A stretch of 64,000 nucleotides of DNA from DATAES01 sp963802415 (GTDB lineage: Bacteria; Actinomycetota; Acidimicrobiia; Acidimicrobiales; JACDCH01). Where the stretch lies: positions 1,364,001 through 1,428,000 of the forward strand of contig CAWDIH010000001.1 of assembly GCA_963802415.1 (NCBI GenBank). The letters run 5' to 3'. Shown in pieces: positions 25,410 to 35,148 of this stretch. The notes below the pieces were generated by a model. The model did no database searches. It worked only from the letters and a program-made list of their open reading frames with translations, and was not told where the DNA came from. The translations under genes and the position numbers were made by a program. Position 1 is the stretch's first letter, and each line of letters begins with the position of its first letter.

Positions 25410-25817
25410 ATGACTGAAAGCACAGCACTGGCACAACCAATCCGACTCGGGCGACAGGTGATCGTGCATCTGTCACCGGAACTGGAACTCGGTCTCCTCC
25501 GCGTCGACGACTCGTACTGGTCGCATCTCTCCGGGCGGCCCGAGCTCGCAGAGGGCCGGGTCCTCTCGGTGTTCGACTACGACGAATCGTGGACCTGGTG
25601 GGAACGCCACCCGGTCGGCGATGAGCTGTTGTACGTGCTCGAGGGAGAGATCAACTTCCAGCTCGACGACGGCGTGTCGACTCGTATCCTGCGAGTTCGC
25701 CCAGGCGAGAGTGCGATCGTGCCGACGGGCGTGTGGCATCGCGCCGAAGTCCCAACTCCGAGTCGCTTGCTCTTCGTCACACCGACACCGGCCCGCACCG
25801 AGCACCGACCTGCGTGA
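25410..25817 (+). CDS. Cupin-domain protein
   Basis: A 135-aa soluble cupin. WWERHPVGDELLYVLEGEINFQL carries the first cupin motif (H and E ligands) and PGESAIVPTGVWHRAEV the second with the late His, so a metal site is likely. Small cupins serve as isomerases, dioxygenases or sensors. It is transcribed divergently from the LysR gene and is probably its target. The substrate cannot be told. Confidence 0.8.
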   Translation: MTESTALAQPIRLGRQVIVHLSPELELGLLRVDDSYWSHLSGRPELAEGRVLSVFDYDESWTWWERHPVGDELLYVLEGEINFQLDDGVSTRILRVRPGESAIVPTGVWHRAEVPTPSRLLFVTPTPARTEHRPA

Positions 25818-25855
25818 ACACGACGCGCTCCCGTCATAGAGAGCAGAATCGATGC

Positions 25856-26782
25856 GTGAACGCTGACGCAGCGGTGGTTGTCGACCACTCGGTACAAAGC
25901 CAGTGCTCCGACCCCGGAACGTGGGCAGCGCTCTTCGATGAGATCACGCCGACGATCGCTTCGGTGTCGGCGATGGCGCGCAACGTCGTCGCGCACTACC
26001 GGGCGCAGGCCGAAGAGCTGCCCGAAAGCTCGCGCGACGACGTGTCGCTTCGCTGGGCTGAATCGATCCTCGAAACCGACCAGGGTCGCCATGACGCGCC
26101 GCTCACGGTGGAGCGAGCGGTTGGCGAGCGCGTCCAGGGTTGCTGTCGCGACCACACGCTCCTGTCGATCTCGGCGCTCCGCCATCACGGTGTGCCCGCA
26201 CGCAGCCGCGTGGGCTTTGCGTCGTACTTCTCGGCGACGACATGGCACCACGATCACGTCATCGTCGAGGCGTGGCTCGACGGACGCTGGCGGCGCTTCG
26301 ACCCTGAGCTCGATGCACCCTTGCCGCGGCTCGCTGATCCCACCGACGTGGCTCTCGGTGACGACACGCCGTTTCTCACAGCAGCTCGGGTGTGGCTCGG
26401 ACACCGTTCAGGCTCGCTCGACGTCACACGCTTCGGCGTGGAGCAAAGTCTCGGGGGGATCGGCGGAGCGTGGTTCGTCCACGCGTACGTCATCGGCGAG
26501 GTTTCGCATCGGTTCGGTGACGAGCTGTTGCTCTGGGACCAATGGGGAGCCATGTCCAACCGCATCGAAGAGGCTCCGAGCGAGAACATCGACCTCGTCG
26601 ACGACGTCGCTGCGCTTCTGGTGCGGGCAGACGATGGTGACATCGGCGCCGAACACGAGCTGCTGACGCGCTATCGCGAGGACGATCGGCTCCATCCAGG
26701 CCGCCGGGTCACGAGCATGTCGCCGACGGGCGCCGTCTACGACGTCGATCTGACAACGCGCACGTCCGTGCGGCTCGACTGA
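25856..26782 (+). CDS. Transglutaminase-like (papain-fold) protein
   Basis: A 308-aa protein with a transglutaminase-like core: Cys in ERVQGCCRDH (C97), His in WHHDHVIVEAW (H134) and Asp in RWRRFDPE (D149), in the order of the family. These enzymes cleave or cross-link peptides or process thiol peptides. No signal peptide, so it is likely cytoplasmic. GTG 25856 is the best start; the frame extends to 25733 inside the cupin gene. The next gene, a kinase-like protein, follows 8 nt after the stop. Confidence 0.78.
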   Translation: MNADAAVVVDHSVQSQCSDPGTWAALFDEITPTIASVSAMARNVVAHYRAQAEELPESSRDDVSLRWAESILETDQGRHDAPLTVERAVGERVQGCCRDHTLLSISALRHHGVPARSRVGFASYFSATTWHHDHVIVEAWLDGRWRRFDPELDAPLPRLADPTDVALGDDTPFLTAARVWLGHRSGSLDVTRFGVEQSLGGIGGAWFVHAYVIGEVSHRFGDELLLWDQWGAMSNRIEEAPSENIDLVDDVAALLVRADDGDIGAEHELLTRYREDDRLHPGRRVTSMSPTGAVYDVDLTTRTSVRLD

Positions 26783-26790
26783 TTGCAGGC

Positions 26791-27543
26791 GTGCGGGTAC
26801 CCATGCCGACGCCGGTTCCGTCGGACGCGTTCGCGCTGTTCGATCAGCAGGACTCGGGCTGCATCTCGTACGGCGTCGAGCGTGATGGTCACAGGCTCTT
26901 CGTCAAGACAGCGGTGGCGGCAGGGGGCCGCGAGTCGCTCCGGCGAGCGATCGCGTTTCATCGCTCCGTGCGGCACTCGGCAATCGTTCATCCGGTCGAC
27001 GTCACCGACACGCACGACGAGACGTCGATCACCTATCCGTGGTGCCCTGGTGAAGTTCTGAATCACGCGACCCTTGCCGGCTCCAACCGCTCGGCGCTCG
27101 CACGATTCCGCCGGCTCGACGTCGACGTCGTGCGGGACGCGATCGACACGATCCTTGCCGCCCACGAGGGGGTGGCGGCGGCGGGCTTCGTGTCCGTGGA
27201 TCTCTACGACGGCTGCTTCCTCTACGACTTCGGCGCCCATCAGATGCGGCTCGTCGATCTCGACGAGTACCGGGCCGGTCCGTTCACGCTCGATGCCGAC
27301 CGTCTTCCGGGCTCGAGGCGCTACATGGCCCCGGAGGAGTTCCGGCGCGGCTCGACCATCGACGAACGCACGACGGTGTTCCACCTCGGACGCACGATCT
27401 CCGAGCTGCTCGACACCGAGCAGGGTTCCCGGTGCTCGGCTTCGCAACGTCGTGTCGTGCAGGCGGCGACCATGGAAGCGCCCCGAGCGCGCCTTCCGAC
27501 GGTCGGCGCGCTCGTGGACGCGTGGCGGGCAGCAACCCTCTGA
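26791..27543 (+). CDS. Atypical Ser/Thr protein kinase-like protein
   Basis: About 250 residues. The region GHRLFVKTAV has the ATP-binding Lys (K39), SVDLYDGCFLYDF replaces the HRDLKPxN catalytic loop, DLDEY replaces DFG at 156-160, and GSRRYMAPEEF is an activation-loop/APE motif (174-184). The usual HRD and DFG residues are changed, so it could be a pseudokinase or a sugar/small-molecule kinase. GTG 26791 or ATG 26803 may be the start. It lies directly after the transglutaminase-like gene and is probably co-expressed. Confidence 0.65.
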   Translation: MRVPMPTPVPSDAFALFDQQDSGCISYGVERDGHRLFVKTAVAAGGRESLRRAIAFHRSVRHSAIVHPVDVTDTHDETSITYPWCPGEVLNHATLAGSNRSALARFRRLDVDVVRDAIDTILAAHEGVAAAGFVSVDLYDGCFLYDFGAHQMRLVDLDEYRAGPFTLDADRLPGSRRYMAPEEFRRGSTIDERTTVFHLGRTISELLDTEQGSRCSASQRRVVQAATMEAPRARLPTVGALVDAWRAATL

Positions 27544-27550
27544 TCGGCGG

Positions 27551-29269
27551 TCAGAGTTCGTCCTCCTCGGCGACGACGGGCAGAGACGCCGCCTTCCACG
27601 CTCGCATGCCGCCTTCGACGTTCGTGGCATCGACACCCGCGGCGCGGAGCATGTCGGTCACGACCGCAGAACGGCCACCCGATCTGCAGACCACGACGAC
27701 GTTTCTTGCTTGCTGCAGCTCGTCGATGTGCGCGCTGACCTGTGCCATGGGGACGAGACGCGCCTGCGGAGCGTGCTCGGCGCGCCATTCGTCGGGCTCA
27801 CGCACATCGATGAGCACGGCGCCGTCGTCGACGAGTTGCTTCGCGGTTCGAGGGCTCACGTGTGGCGTGTCGGTGACCTGTTCGGCGACGTTGGTCGTCG
27901 TAAGGCCGGCATCGCGCCAGGCCGCGTAACCACCGATGACGTCCGACACGTCAGAGAAGCCGCGGGAGACGAGCACGCTGGCAGCCGTCTGTGACCGGTA
28001 GCCCGACGCGCAGTAGACGACGACCGGGCGGGCTCGATCGAGGCCCTGAAGCGCGTTCGTCAGCGCTGCGAGCGGAATTTCTCGGGCGAGTGGCAACACT
28101 CCGTCCGCGGTCTCGCCCGGGTCACGGATGTCGATGAGCTGCAGATCCGCCTCCAAGTGCCGCAGCTCGGCCAACGCCTCGATCGTGAGCCGCGAGCTCT
28201 GCTCCACGAGCTCGGCGCTGGCGAGCGCCTTGCCGGGCTCGTCGAGCTGGGCGGCGACGCGGTCGTAGCCCACCCGGGCGAGGCGGACCTTCGCTTCGAC
28301 CGCCGCCGACGGGTCGCCGACGAGCACTACCTCGGTGTCAGGGTCGACGACGTTGCCCACCGACTCCGCGAATCGGCCCTGGAGCCCGATGTTCACCGCT
28401 CCTTTGAGGTGGCCCGACGCGAAGTCGGCCGGTTCCCGGCTGTCGAGCAGGAGCGCGCCAGCGCGCTGACGGTTGAGCGCGTCGGTGAGGGTCAGCGACG
28501 GCGGCGTGTCGGCATCGAGCAGCGGACGCAACTCACGGTTGCGGCGTGCGTCGTACTCGAAGTAGTGCGGTTTGGCGGGCTGGCCTTCCGTCACCGTCGC
28601 CACGAACGCGTCCTCGTCGCGAGACCGGAGCGCGTAGTTCGTCTGCCGCTGTTCACCGATGGTCGAGCTCGTCTCCGTGGATATGTGCTTGCCGCACGAC
28701 GAGCCGGCTCCGTGCGCCGGGAACACGGCCGTTGCATCGGGCAGATCGAGGAGCTTCTCGTGCAGCGAGTGGTAGAGCCGCCGGGCCAAAGCATCAGCCG
28801 ACAAGTCGGCGCCGGCCGACGCCAGCAGATCGGGCCGGCCGACGTCGCCGACGAACAACGTGTCGCCGGTGAGCACGCCGTACGGCACGTCACCCGGATG
28901 CTCGTAGACGACGATGCAGATCGACTCCGGCGTGTGCCCAGGCGTCGCCAGCACCTCGAGCGTGACCTCCCCGAGCGAAAGCCGCTGGCCGTCTTGCAGC
29001 TCGTCGATCGCGTAGGCCACGCCCGCGCCGGCGCCGTAGGAGATGACCGCTCCCGTGCGCGCCGCGAGCTCCAGGTGCCCGCTCAGGAAGTCCGCGTGGA
29101 CATGCGTCTCGATGATGCGTTCGATCGTGAGCGCCCCGCCCGCTGCCTCGTCGAGATACACGTCCACATCTCGGCGTGGATCGACCACAACGGCGCGCCC
29201 TGTCGTCTCGTCGCCGATCAGGTAGGACGCCTGCGACAAGCACGCCAGGTAATGCTGGGTGAAGATCAC
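27551..29269 (-). CDS. Persulfide dioxygenase-like MBL with three rhodanese domains
   Basis: A 572-aa protein. The MBL domain (residues about 1-230) has the ETHE1-type metal motif THVHADFLSGH (H56, H58, D60, H65) and TPGHTPESI. Three rhodanese domains follow: the first lacks a Cys (VVLVGDPSAA), the second has the loop VVYCASGYRS and the third VVCRSGGRS. Related enzymes oxidise glutathione or mycothiol persulfide, and rhodaneses transfer sulfane sulfur. Sulfide detoxification is the likely role. It starts with GTG. Confidence 0.84.
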   Translation of the reverse strand: MIFTQHYLACLSQASYLIGDETTGRAVVVDPRRDVDVYLDEAAGGALTIERIIETHVHADFLSGHLELAARTGAVISYGAGAGVAYAIDELQDGQRLSLGEVTLEVLATPGHTPESICIVVYEHPGDVPYGVLTGDTLFVGDVGRPDLLASAGADLSADALARRLYHSLHEKLLDLPDATAVFPAHGAGSSCGKHISTETSSTIGEQRQTNYALRSRDEDAFVATVTEGQPAKPHYFEYDARRNRELRPLLDADTPPSLTLTDALNRQRAGALLLDSREPADFASGHLKGAVNIGLQGRFAESVGNVVDPDTEVVLVGDPSAAVEAKVRLARVGYDRVAAQLDEPGKALASAELVEQSSRLTIEALAELRHLEADLQLIDIRDPGETADGVLPLAREIPLAALTNALQGLDRARPVVVYCASGYRSQTAASVLVSRGFSDVSDVIGGYAAWRDAGLTTTNVAEQVTDTPHVSPRTAKQLVDDGAVLIDVREPDEWRAEHAPQARLVPMAQVSAHIDELQQARNVVVVCRSGGRSAVVTDMLRAAGVDATNVEGGMRAWKAASLPVVAEEDEL

Positions 29270-29282
29270 TGCTCTGCTCCGG

Positions 29283-30485
29283 TCACGGCGGCGCCTTGTT
29301 CATGTTCGTGTTGTTGGGGTGGCGGGGATCGTCGGGTGGGACCATGGGTCGTTTGACGGTGCCGTCGACCAGTTCCCAGCCGTACACCGTCTTCAGGCGA
29401 TGATGGTGATGGCAGGGGCCTTGCAAGTCGTCGACGCGGGTGTAGTGGGTTTGCGCCCAGGGTGTGCGGTGGTCGAACTCGATGCGGGTACGGTTGCAGC
29501 CCTCCACGATGCAGACCGGTTGACGGAACAGCACGGCGATCTTCTGGGCGTCCGTAGGCCCTCGACCCAGGTGTGTCACGTTCACAACGTCGACGCCGCG
29601 CGTGATGACCAGTTTGAGGATGGACTCTCCCAACAGGTCACGGGCGGCGGAGATGGCGATGGGTCCGACGCCGGGGATCTCGCACACCTCGTCATTTTCG
29701 ACCGCGCCGCGTTGCAACGCTTCCAGGTCGACTCGCACCAACGTCATGGTGCGCAGGCTGCGCGACCGGCTGGCCTCGGCACCACCGCCGGCGGCGACCA
29801 GTTCGGTGAGGGCGTCGAAGGCGTAGGCCTCCCTTTCTTCGTGGCGGTCTTCGCGGCGGGCCTGTTCGAACTCGCGGTCGATGAACGGTTGCAGCGCGGT
29901 CTCGATGCGGGCGACATGGTCGACCGGACCGCGCACGTGCATGTTGCGAGCCCCTTCGGCATCGGTGAAGCAGCGCAGGTACCGCTCGCGGTGGATCCGC
30001 CCCCGGGTCGCTTCCCGGTTGCGGTCGGCTGCCGCTTTCGTTCTCAGGCACTCCTGCTTGAGCTCGGCCAGGCTCGTTCGTTGGGCGTCGTTCACCAACC
30101 GCGATTGCGCTCCTGGCGCCATCGCCGCCGCGTCGGTGATCGCCACGGCCTGCGATCCAGACAGCTTCCCGGTGCGCAGCGCGTCCTCGACCACTGGCAA
30201 GCCGCTCAACTTCGACGACGTCAGCAGCACGTCGCGAGCCGCCGCCACCGACGAGCCCGACTTGGCCGCCACGTATTCGGCCGCCGACGCGTACCCGGCC
30301 CGCTTCCACTGCTGCACTTCGTCCACGCGGCGGCCCAGCAACGTTTTGCCGGACGCGGCGTGACGTTCCGCGTGATCGAACAGTTCGAAAATGCGCATCA
30401 CGGAGTGAGCGGGAATCGCGTCAGCGTCGAGTTCAGCTACCGCTGCGCCCAATTCGGCGACCGCTCGCTCCACCCGCTCGAACAT
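29283..30485 (-). CDS. DUF222 protein with HNH endonuclease domain (13E12-like)
   Basis: A 400-aa protein. The N-terminal DUF222 domain is mainly helical (residues about 1-280), and the C-terminal HNH domain has VCIVEGCNRTRIEFDH and CHHHHRLKT with the metal-binding Cys and His residues. Such proteins are frequent in actinobacteria, often as repeated families; their nuclease activity is inferred. ATG 30485 is preferred over upstream codons because a TTGACG-N18-TAGAAT promoter places the transcript start at this codon. Confidence 0.85.
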   Translation of the reverse strand: MFERVERAVAELGAAVAELDADAIPAHSVMRIFELFDHAERHAASGKTLLGRRVDEVQQWKRAGYASAAEYVAAKSGSSVAAARDVLLTSSKLSGLPVVEDALRTGKLSGSQAVAITDAAAMAPGAQSRLVNDAQRTSLAELKQECLRTKAAADRNREATRGRIHRERYLRCFTDAEGARNMHVRGPVDHVARIETALQPFIDREFEQARREDRHEEREAYAFDALTELVAAGGGAEASRSRSLRTMTLVRVDLEALQRGAVENDEVCEIPGVGPIAISAARDLLGESILKLVITRGVDVVNVTHLGRGPTDAQKIAVLFRQPVCIVEGCNRTRIEFDHRTPWAQTHYTRVDDLQGPCHHHHRLKTVYGWELVDGTVKRPMVPPDDPRHPNNTNMNKAPP

Positions 30486-30492
30486 GTGTTCG

Positions 30493-30522
30493 ATTCTAGA
30501 CAGCATCATCACGCCCCGTCAA
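30493..30522 (-). promoter_or_regulatory. Near-consensus promoter for DUF222/HNH gene
   Basis: On the - strand, TTGACG (30522-30517), an 18-bp spacer and TAGAAT (30498-30493) precede the ATG 30485 by 7 nt. It is the best sigma-70-type promoter in the window and supports leaderless transcription. Confidence 0.7.
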
Positions 30523-30541
30523 CCCGGGGGCGCCACTTTCT

Positions 30542-30874
30542 TCAGAGATCGGGCCGCATCTCGTGTTCGATCTGCATGAGCTCGACTGGTGCACCGTTCA
30601 CTTCGATGAACGCCACCACGACCCCATCACTTGGACTGTTCGGTTCGATGATCACTCGCCTGCCTTCGAGTGCTGCCTCGAGATCATCCACTTCGAACGC
30701 GACGTGCGACACGGTCTTCACAAGCTCGGGATACGGCGCGTCCTCCCAGTAGCGCTGCCATTGGATGCCGAACGGGTTGTTCTGATGATCGCTGACGGTC
30801 ATCTTGAGGTGAGGCAGTGGGATCTCGCCTTGGAAGCTCGCTTCTGTGGGGATCCCGATGTGATCGAACTTCAT
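30542..30874 (-). CDS. VOC-family (glyoxalase-like) protein
   Basis: A 110-aa protein. It begins MKFDHIGIPT, a beta-alpha-beta module of the vicinal-oxygen-chelate superfamily, and has SHVAFEVDDLEAAL and PVELMQIEHEMR, with possible metal-binding His and Glu. Small VOC proteins act as isomerases, dioxygenases or resistance proteins. ATG 30874 is preferred because GAGGTGAG lies about 6 nt upstream. It is 7 nt downstream of the TetR remnant and may have been under its control. Confidence 0.75.
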   Translation of the reverse strand: MKFDHIGIPTEASFQGEIPLPHLKMTVSDHQNNPFGIQWQRYWEDAPYPELVKTVSHVAFEVDDLEAALEGRRVIIEPNSPSDGVVVAFIEVNGAPVELMQIEHEMRPDL

Positions 30875-30881
30875 GGTCAGC

Positions 30882-31285
30882 TCACCTCGAGCCACCAATA
30901 GTGGAATTCGCCTCGTCTTCGCGCAACAACGTTCGTTCCGCCATCGTGATCAAGAGCTCGACGACATGGTCGATGTCGAGGGTGCGACCTGTGTAGAGCA
31001 GGTCGAAGGTCTCGAAGCTCGCGAGCACCCAGAGCATGTCAGCCGCCTGCGCAACGGTCACGTCGGGACGAAGAAGGTCTTGGTCTGCGAGTCGTTGCGC
31101 GAGATGGGTCATGCCACCCGATCGATTCTCCTCCTTCCTCCCGATGGTTCCTTCGTCTGCGTGAGGGTCGAGTTGCGACATCGAGAACAGCACTCGATAG
31201 ACGTCGCGGTCCTGAACGTACATCTGCATTCCGGCGCGCAGGCCGCCGCGCAGATGCTCACGCGCGTCTGGATCTGCGACCTCGT
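30882..31285 (-). pseudogene. TetR-family regulator, N-terminal DNA-binding half missing
   Basis: About 130 C-terminal residues of a TetR-type regulator are readable: REHLRGGLRAGMQMYVQDRD, QLDPHADEGT and DMLWVLASFETFDLLYTG, a typical effector domain. No HTH is present in this frame upstream of about 31285, where the sequence becomes coding for the monooxygenase on the other strand. The missing 70 residues would have carried DNA binding. The remnant is therefore probably non-functional or the result of a misassembly. The regulator once lay divergent from the monooxygenase. Confidence 0.68.
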
Positions 31286-31287
31286 GG

Positions 31288-32693
31288 TGGAACGTCGAGC
31301 GGCGCCGCCGATGCTGCCCAGGGCGACCGTGACCGGCCTGCAGACGATGGAACTGGTTCGATCGTGGGGTCTCACGGACGCGGTACTCGCGGGCGCAGAG
31401 GATGTCGAGTGGCTTCTCTGGGTCTGCACGACGCTCGCCGACGCGGGCACCGGTACCGGGTATGGCGTCGGCGTTCCTTCGAAGACCGAGAGCGCGCTCC
31501 TGAGCCCGACCGCTCCTGCGTGTGTGCCGCAGGACCATTTCGAGCGCGTGTTGCTCGAGCGTCTACGGGCGATGCCCGATCCGCGCGTCGAGGTCGGTGT
31601 CGAACTGGTCGCGCTCGAGAACAGCGGAAACAGTGTGCGAGCAACCCTTCGCGATGTCGCGAGCAACACGCTTCGCCGCGTTCATGCGCGCTACCTCGTC
31701 GCCGCCGACGGTGTGCACGGCCCGGTGCGTGGAATGCTCGGCATCGAGCAGCACGGCGTCGATCACCTCCACGAGAGCGTCTCGGTCCTGTTCCACGCGC
31801 CGATCTGGCACATCGGAGGCGAGCACCGCTACGGCATCTATGGCATCACCCACCCCGAGGCCGCAGGCACCCTCCTACCGGCGGGCGGCGACCGGTGGAT
31901 CTACGCGGTGGAATGGGACCCAGACAGCGAGAAGGTTGGGAACTACACGGTCGACCGGCTCTCCCGTCTGATCCGCCTTGCGATCGGCGATTCGAGTGTG
32001 GAGCCAGGCATTGCGAATGTGGGCGGAGTCACGTTCGGTGCGTTCATGGCTGAACGGTTCCGCGAGGACAGTGCGTTCCTCATCGGCGATGCCGCGCACC
32101 GAATCACACCGCGTGGTGGCACCGGGATGAATCTCGCCATCGCGGACGGCTACGACCTCGGCTGGAAGCTTGCATGGGTATTGCTGGGCTGGTCGAACAC
32201 CGCGCTGCTCGACACGTACGAAGCGGAACGGCGCCCGCCGGCCGAGCACAACTTGGAACGATCGATGGACCCGCAGGGCAGCCGTCGCCCCGCCACTGAC
32301 GAAGTGCACGTCGACCTCGGGGGACGGCTTGCCCACGTCTGGCTGCCTCGCACACATGGTCGGACGTCGTCGCTCGACGTGCTCGGCCGCGGGCTCACGC
32401 TGTTCACGGTCGCGGGCACCGCCTGGCAACACGCCGCGGCCGAGCTCGACGCGGGCATACCGATCGACGTCCGCCTGCTCGATCGCTTCACGGCGCGTGC
32501 GCTCGGCGTGCGCGGACCGGGCGCGCTACTCGCACGCCCGGACGGCGTCCGCGTCGGTTCGTGGTTCGACGACGCGGACGCGATCGATGCGCTGCGGACG
32601 GCTACGGTGCGAGCCCGGTGCCCGAGCGGATCGATGCCGACGTTTGTGTCATCGGGGCGGGCTACGCCGGTCTCACCGCAGCACGTCGCTTGA
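31288..32693 (+). pseudogene. FAD-dependent monooxygenase, N-terminus missing
   Basis: About 465 residues of a PHBH-type FAD monooxygenase. The first recognisable region is LPRATVTGLQTMELVRSWGL, which normally lies at about residue 45; the GxGxxG FAD-binding start is absent. YLVAADGVHGPVRGMLGI and GDAAHRITPRGGTGMNLAIADGYDLGWKLAW, the second FAD motifs, are present. The 5' end is lost at the same place as the TetR gene, so one deletion probably removed both. Its stop overlaps the amine oxidase by about 76 bp, which may itself reflect an indel. Homologues hydroxylate phenolic or polyketide substrates. Confidence 0.7.
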
Positions 32694-33979
32694 CGCAAGG
32701 GGGAAAGTCGGTCGTCGTGCTCGAAGCACGCGACCGTGTCGGAGGACGCATCTGGACGCATCCGCTTCCCGATGGCACACCTGTCGACCGCGGCGGCGCG
32801 TGGTTGGGACCGAATCACGATCGGATCTTCGGTCTTGCCAGCGAGGTCGGCGTCTCCACGTACAAGACGTGGGTCAAAGGCGCGCATCTCCTCATCGACC
32901 ATGGCCGCGCCCGTCGCTATACGGGACTGATTCCGAAGATCAGTCCGCTTGGCATCATCACACTCACACTCGCGCAGGCGAGGTTGAACCGGATGGCTCG
33001 CCAGCTTCCCGTCGATGCACCCTGGTCAGCGAGACGCGCAGACGACTGGGATTCGCGTTCGGTTGCGTGGTGGCTCGAACGGTCGGGTGTCCGCACGCAG
33101 ATCGCGCAAGATCTGTTCGAGATGGCCGTTCGTGGACTGATGACCGGCGATCTCTCCGAGACGTCGCTGCTCCATTTGCTGTTCCTCGTACGTGGTCACG
33201 GCAGCATCAACACGCTCTTCTCGATCGAGAACGGAGCGCAGGAGAACATGGTCGACGGCGGCGCAGGCGCCATCGCGCAGCGAGTCGCCGACGAGTTGGG
33301 CGAGGCCGTGCGTCTCGAGGCCCCGGTCCGATCGCTCGCACAACGCGCTGACCGCGTCGTCGTCGACAGCCGCGAATGTCTCGGTCGCCGCCTCGTCACG
33401 CGATCGTCACCATCCCGCCGGCGCTGGTGCTCGACATCGAGTTCGATCCTGTGCTTCCAGACGACCACGCGACGCTCTACCGCAACGACCTCGCGGGACC
33501 GGAGACGAAGACGCTGGTCGTGTACGACGAGCCGTTCTGGCGGTACGACGGGTTCAGCGGGCAGTCCGCGGAGCCGGGAACAGCGTCGGAGGTCACGCTC
33601 GACGCGTCGCCGGCGGCGGGCCGTCCTGGTGTGATGGGGTCGTTCACGTTCGGGCCGGTCGCGGCAGCGCGTGGACGAGCTCGGTCCTGACGAGCGCCGC
33701 AAGACGGTGCTCGACGCGCTCACCACGAGATTCGGCCCGCGAGCTGCCTTTCCATCCGACTACATCGAGACGTCGTGGTGGAAGGAGCCCTGGACGCGCG
33801 GCTGTTCCATGGCACACCTTCCACCCGGCTTCCTCACCCGCTACGGGCCGCTGCTGAATCAGCCGTTCGGACGCGTCCACTGGGCCGGCACGGAGACCTC
33901 GACGACGTCACACGGCGCGATCGACGGCGCGGTCCGCTCCGGCGAGCGCGCAGCCGCCGAGATCCTCGACCGGTCCTGA
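32618..33979 (+). CDS. FAD-dependent amine oxidase (two frameshifts)
   Basis: About 450 residues in three pieces (breaks near 33378 and 33672). The start ADVCVIGAGYAGLTAARRL carries the dinucleotide-binding motif, then VVVLEARDRVGGRIWT, RGGAWLGPNHDRI and the C-terminal GRVHWAGTETSTTSHGAIDGA, which binds FAD. It belongs to the flavin monoamine oxidase family and oxidises an amine or related substrate. GTG 32618 is the start and overlaps the end of the monooxygenase gene; the two were perhaps once an operon under TetR control. Confidence 0.82.
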
Positions 33980-34422
33980 GCTACTACTCAAAACCGTTCT
34001 CGCGTCAACCACGGCGCAGACCTTGCAAACGGCCAACATGCCCGCGGTTGATGGAGGGCGGGCAGGGGCTGAGCGGCGGTATGGGCGTCTGTAGCCCTTG
34101 GTCAGGAGTCGTTGCAGTCAAATTGCCGATTTCACCCTGTCGGGGTGGTTCGGGGCGAAGCCCCGGAGCGTACCGTCGTGAAGACAAGATTGGGTCCGAG
34201 ACCTGAAGGCAACGGGACGCCGGGCCCGCAGAGCCGAACGTTCCAGCCAACACGACTTCGTAGGAGACGAGGCAGCTGGAGCTCCGGCGTGGCTCTGTGA
34301 CCTAGCGGCCCGAGTGTCGCTTCGTTGCTTCCGCTTCGCGCACCCGCGAGCGTCCACCACCCGTGCCCGGTGTCCGGTGCAATTCGCATTGTTGAGGCAC
34401 GCGCGAGCGGAAGAAGGAAGCG
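33980..34422. other. Intergenic region without a supported gene
   Basis: No convincing ORF on either strand. Two hairpins are visible: TGCCCGC/GCGGGCA at 34039-34064 and CGGGGC-GAA-GCCCCG at 34151-34165. The second resembles the stem in the 89-bp repeats. GAAGGAAG lies just before the next gene. The region may hold termination signals and a promoter, but none is clear. Confidence 0.4.
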
Positions 34423-35134
34423 ATGACACAACCCGAAGGACCGACCGACCAGGCCGGTGGACCTCCACCGCCGCCACCGCCACCGCCACCGCCGGGGTCG
34501 TACCCACCACCGGGGGTCGCCGCGCCTCCCCGTGCTCCCTATCAAGCACCCGGCAAGCCGAAGAAGCCCGTCTACAAGAAGTGGTGGTTCTGGGCCATCG
34601 TCGTGATCGTCCTGATAATCGTCATCGTGATTGCTAGCGGCGGGGGCAGCGACGACGAGACGACCTCGACCAACACCACCCCGACCACCCAGCAGGCCGC
34701 TGGCGGTCAGCCGTCGTCCGCTGCCGGTGGTCAGACGGGTGGCGGTCAGGAGACACTCACGGTCGGTCAGACGGGGAAGACCGGCGACTTTGACGTCACG
34801 TTGAACGCGGTCACGGACCCGTACCCGTCATCCAACCAGTTCGTGCAGCCTGCCGCTGGAAGCCGGTACGTGGCGGTCGACGTGACGATGAAGAACAATT
34901 TCTGATGAACAGCAGCCAGTTTCATCGATTGCGTCGTTCGAAGTGACCGACAACACCGGTCTGAAATACACCCAGAGTTTCGTCCCCGGTCTCACTCCCA
35001 TCGACGGGTACGTGCCACCGAACGATCAGCGCCGAGGCACGATGGTGTACGAGGTACCGGCCGCTGCGACCGGGCTCGAGCTCCGCGTCAGGGGTGACCT
35101 CACGAGCGGCGGCACGGTATTCACGCTGACATAG
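34423..35134 (+). CDS. DUF4352-type membrane protein with Pro-rich N-terminus (one frameshift)
   Basis: About 236 residues. A Pro-rich cytoplasmic start (a run of ten or so Pro), one membrane helix (WWFWAIVVIVLIIVIVIAS) and a Gly/Thr/Gln-rich linker precede a C-terminal DUF4352 domain (GQTGKTGDFDVTLNAV... and GYVPPNDQRRGTMVYEV). A single extra T at about 34900 makes AATTTC TGA in place of the expected AAT TCT GAT and splits the gene. The DUF4352 domain is beta-rich and external. Its role is not known. Confidence 0.78.
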
Positions 35135-35148
35135 CCGACGAAGTCGGC
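35134..35148 (+). terminator. Short stem-loop after DUF4352 gene
   Basis: GCCGAC-GAA-GTCGGC forms a perfect 6-bp stem immediately after the stop codon. There is no T-tract, so it is weak evidence for termination. Confidence 0.3.

Noticed and set aside
26254..26643. 129-aa - strand frame in the transglutaminase region
   Set aside because: Shadow of the + strand gene with no domain or start signal.
30873..31284. Upstream part of the monooxygenase frame
   Set aside because: Antisense to the TetR remnant and without FAD-binding residues, so not part of the protein.
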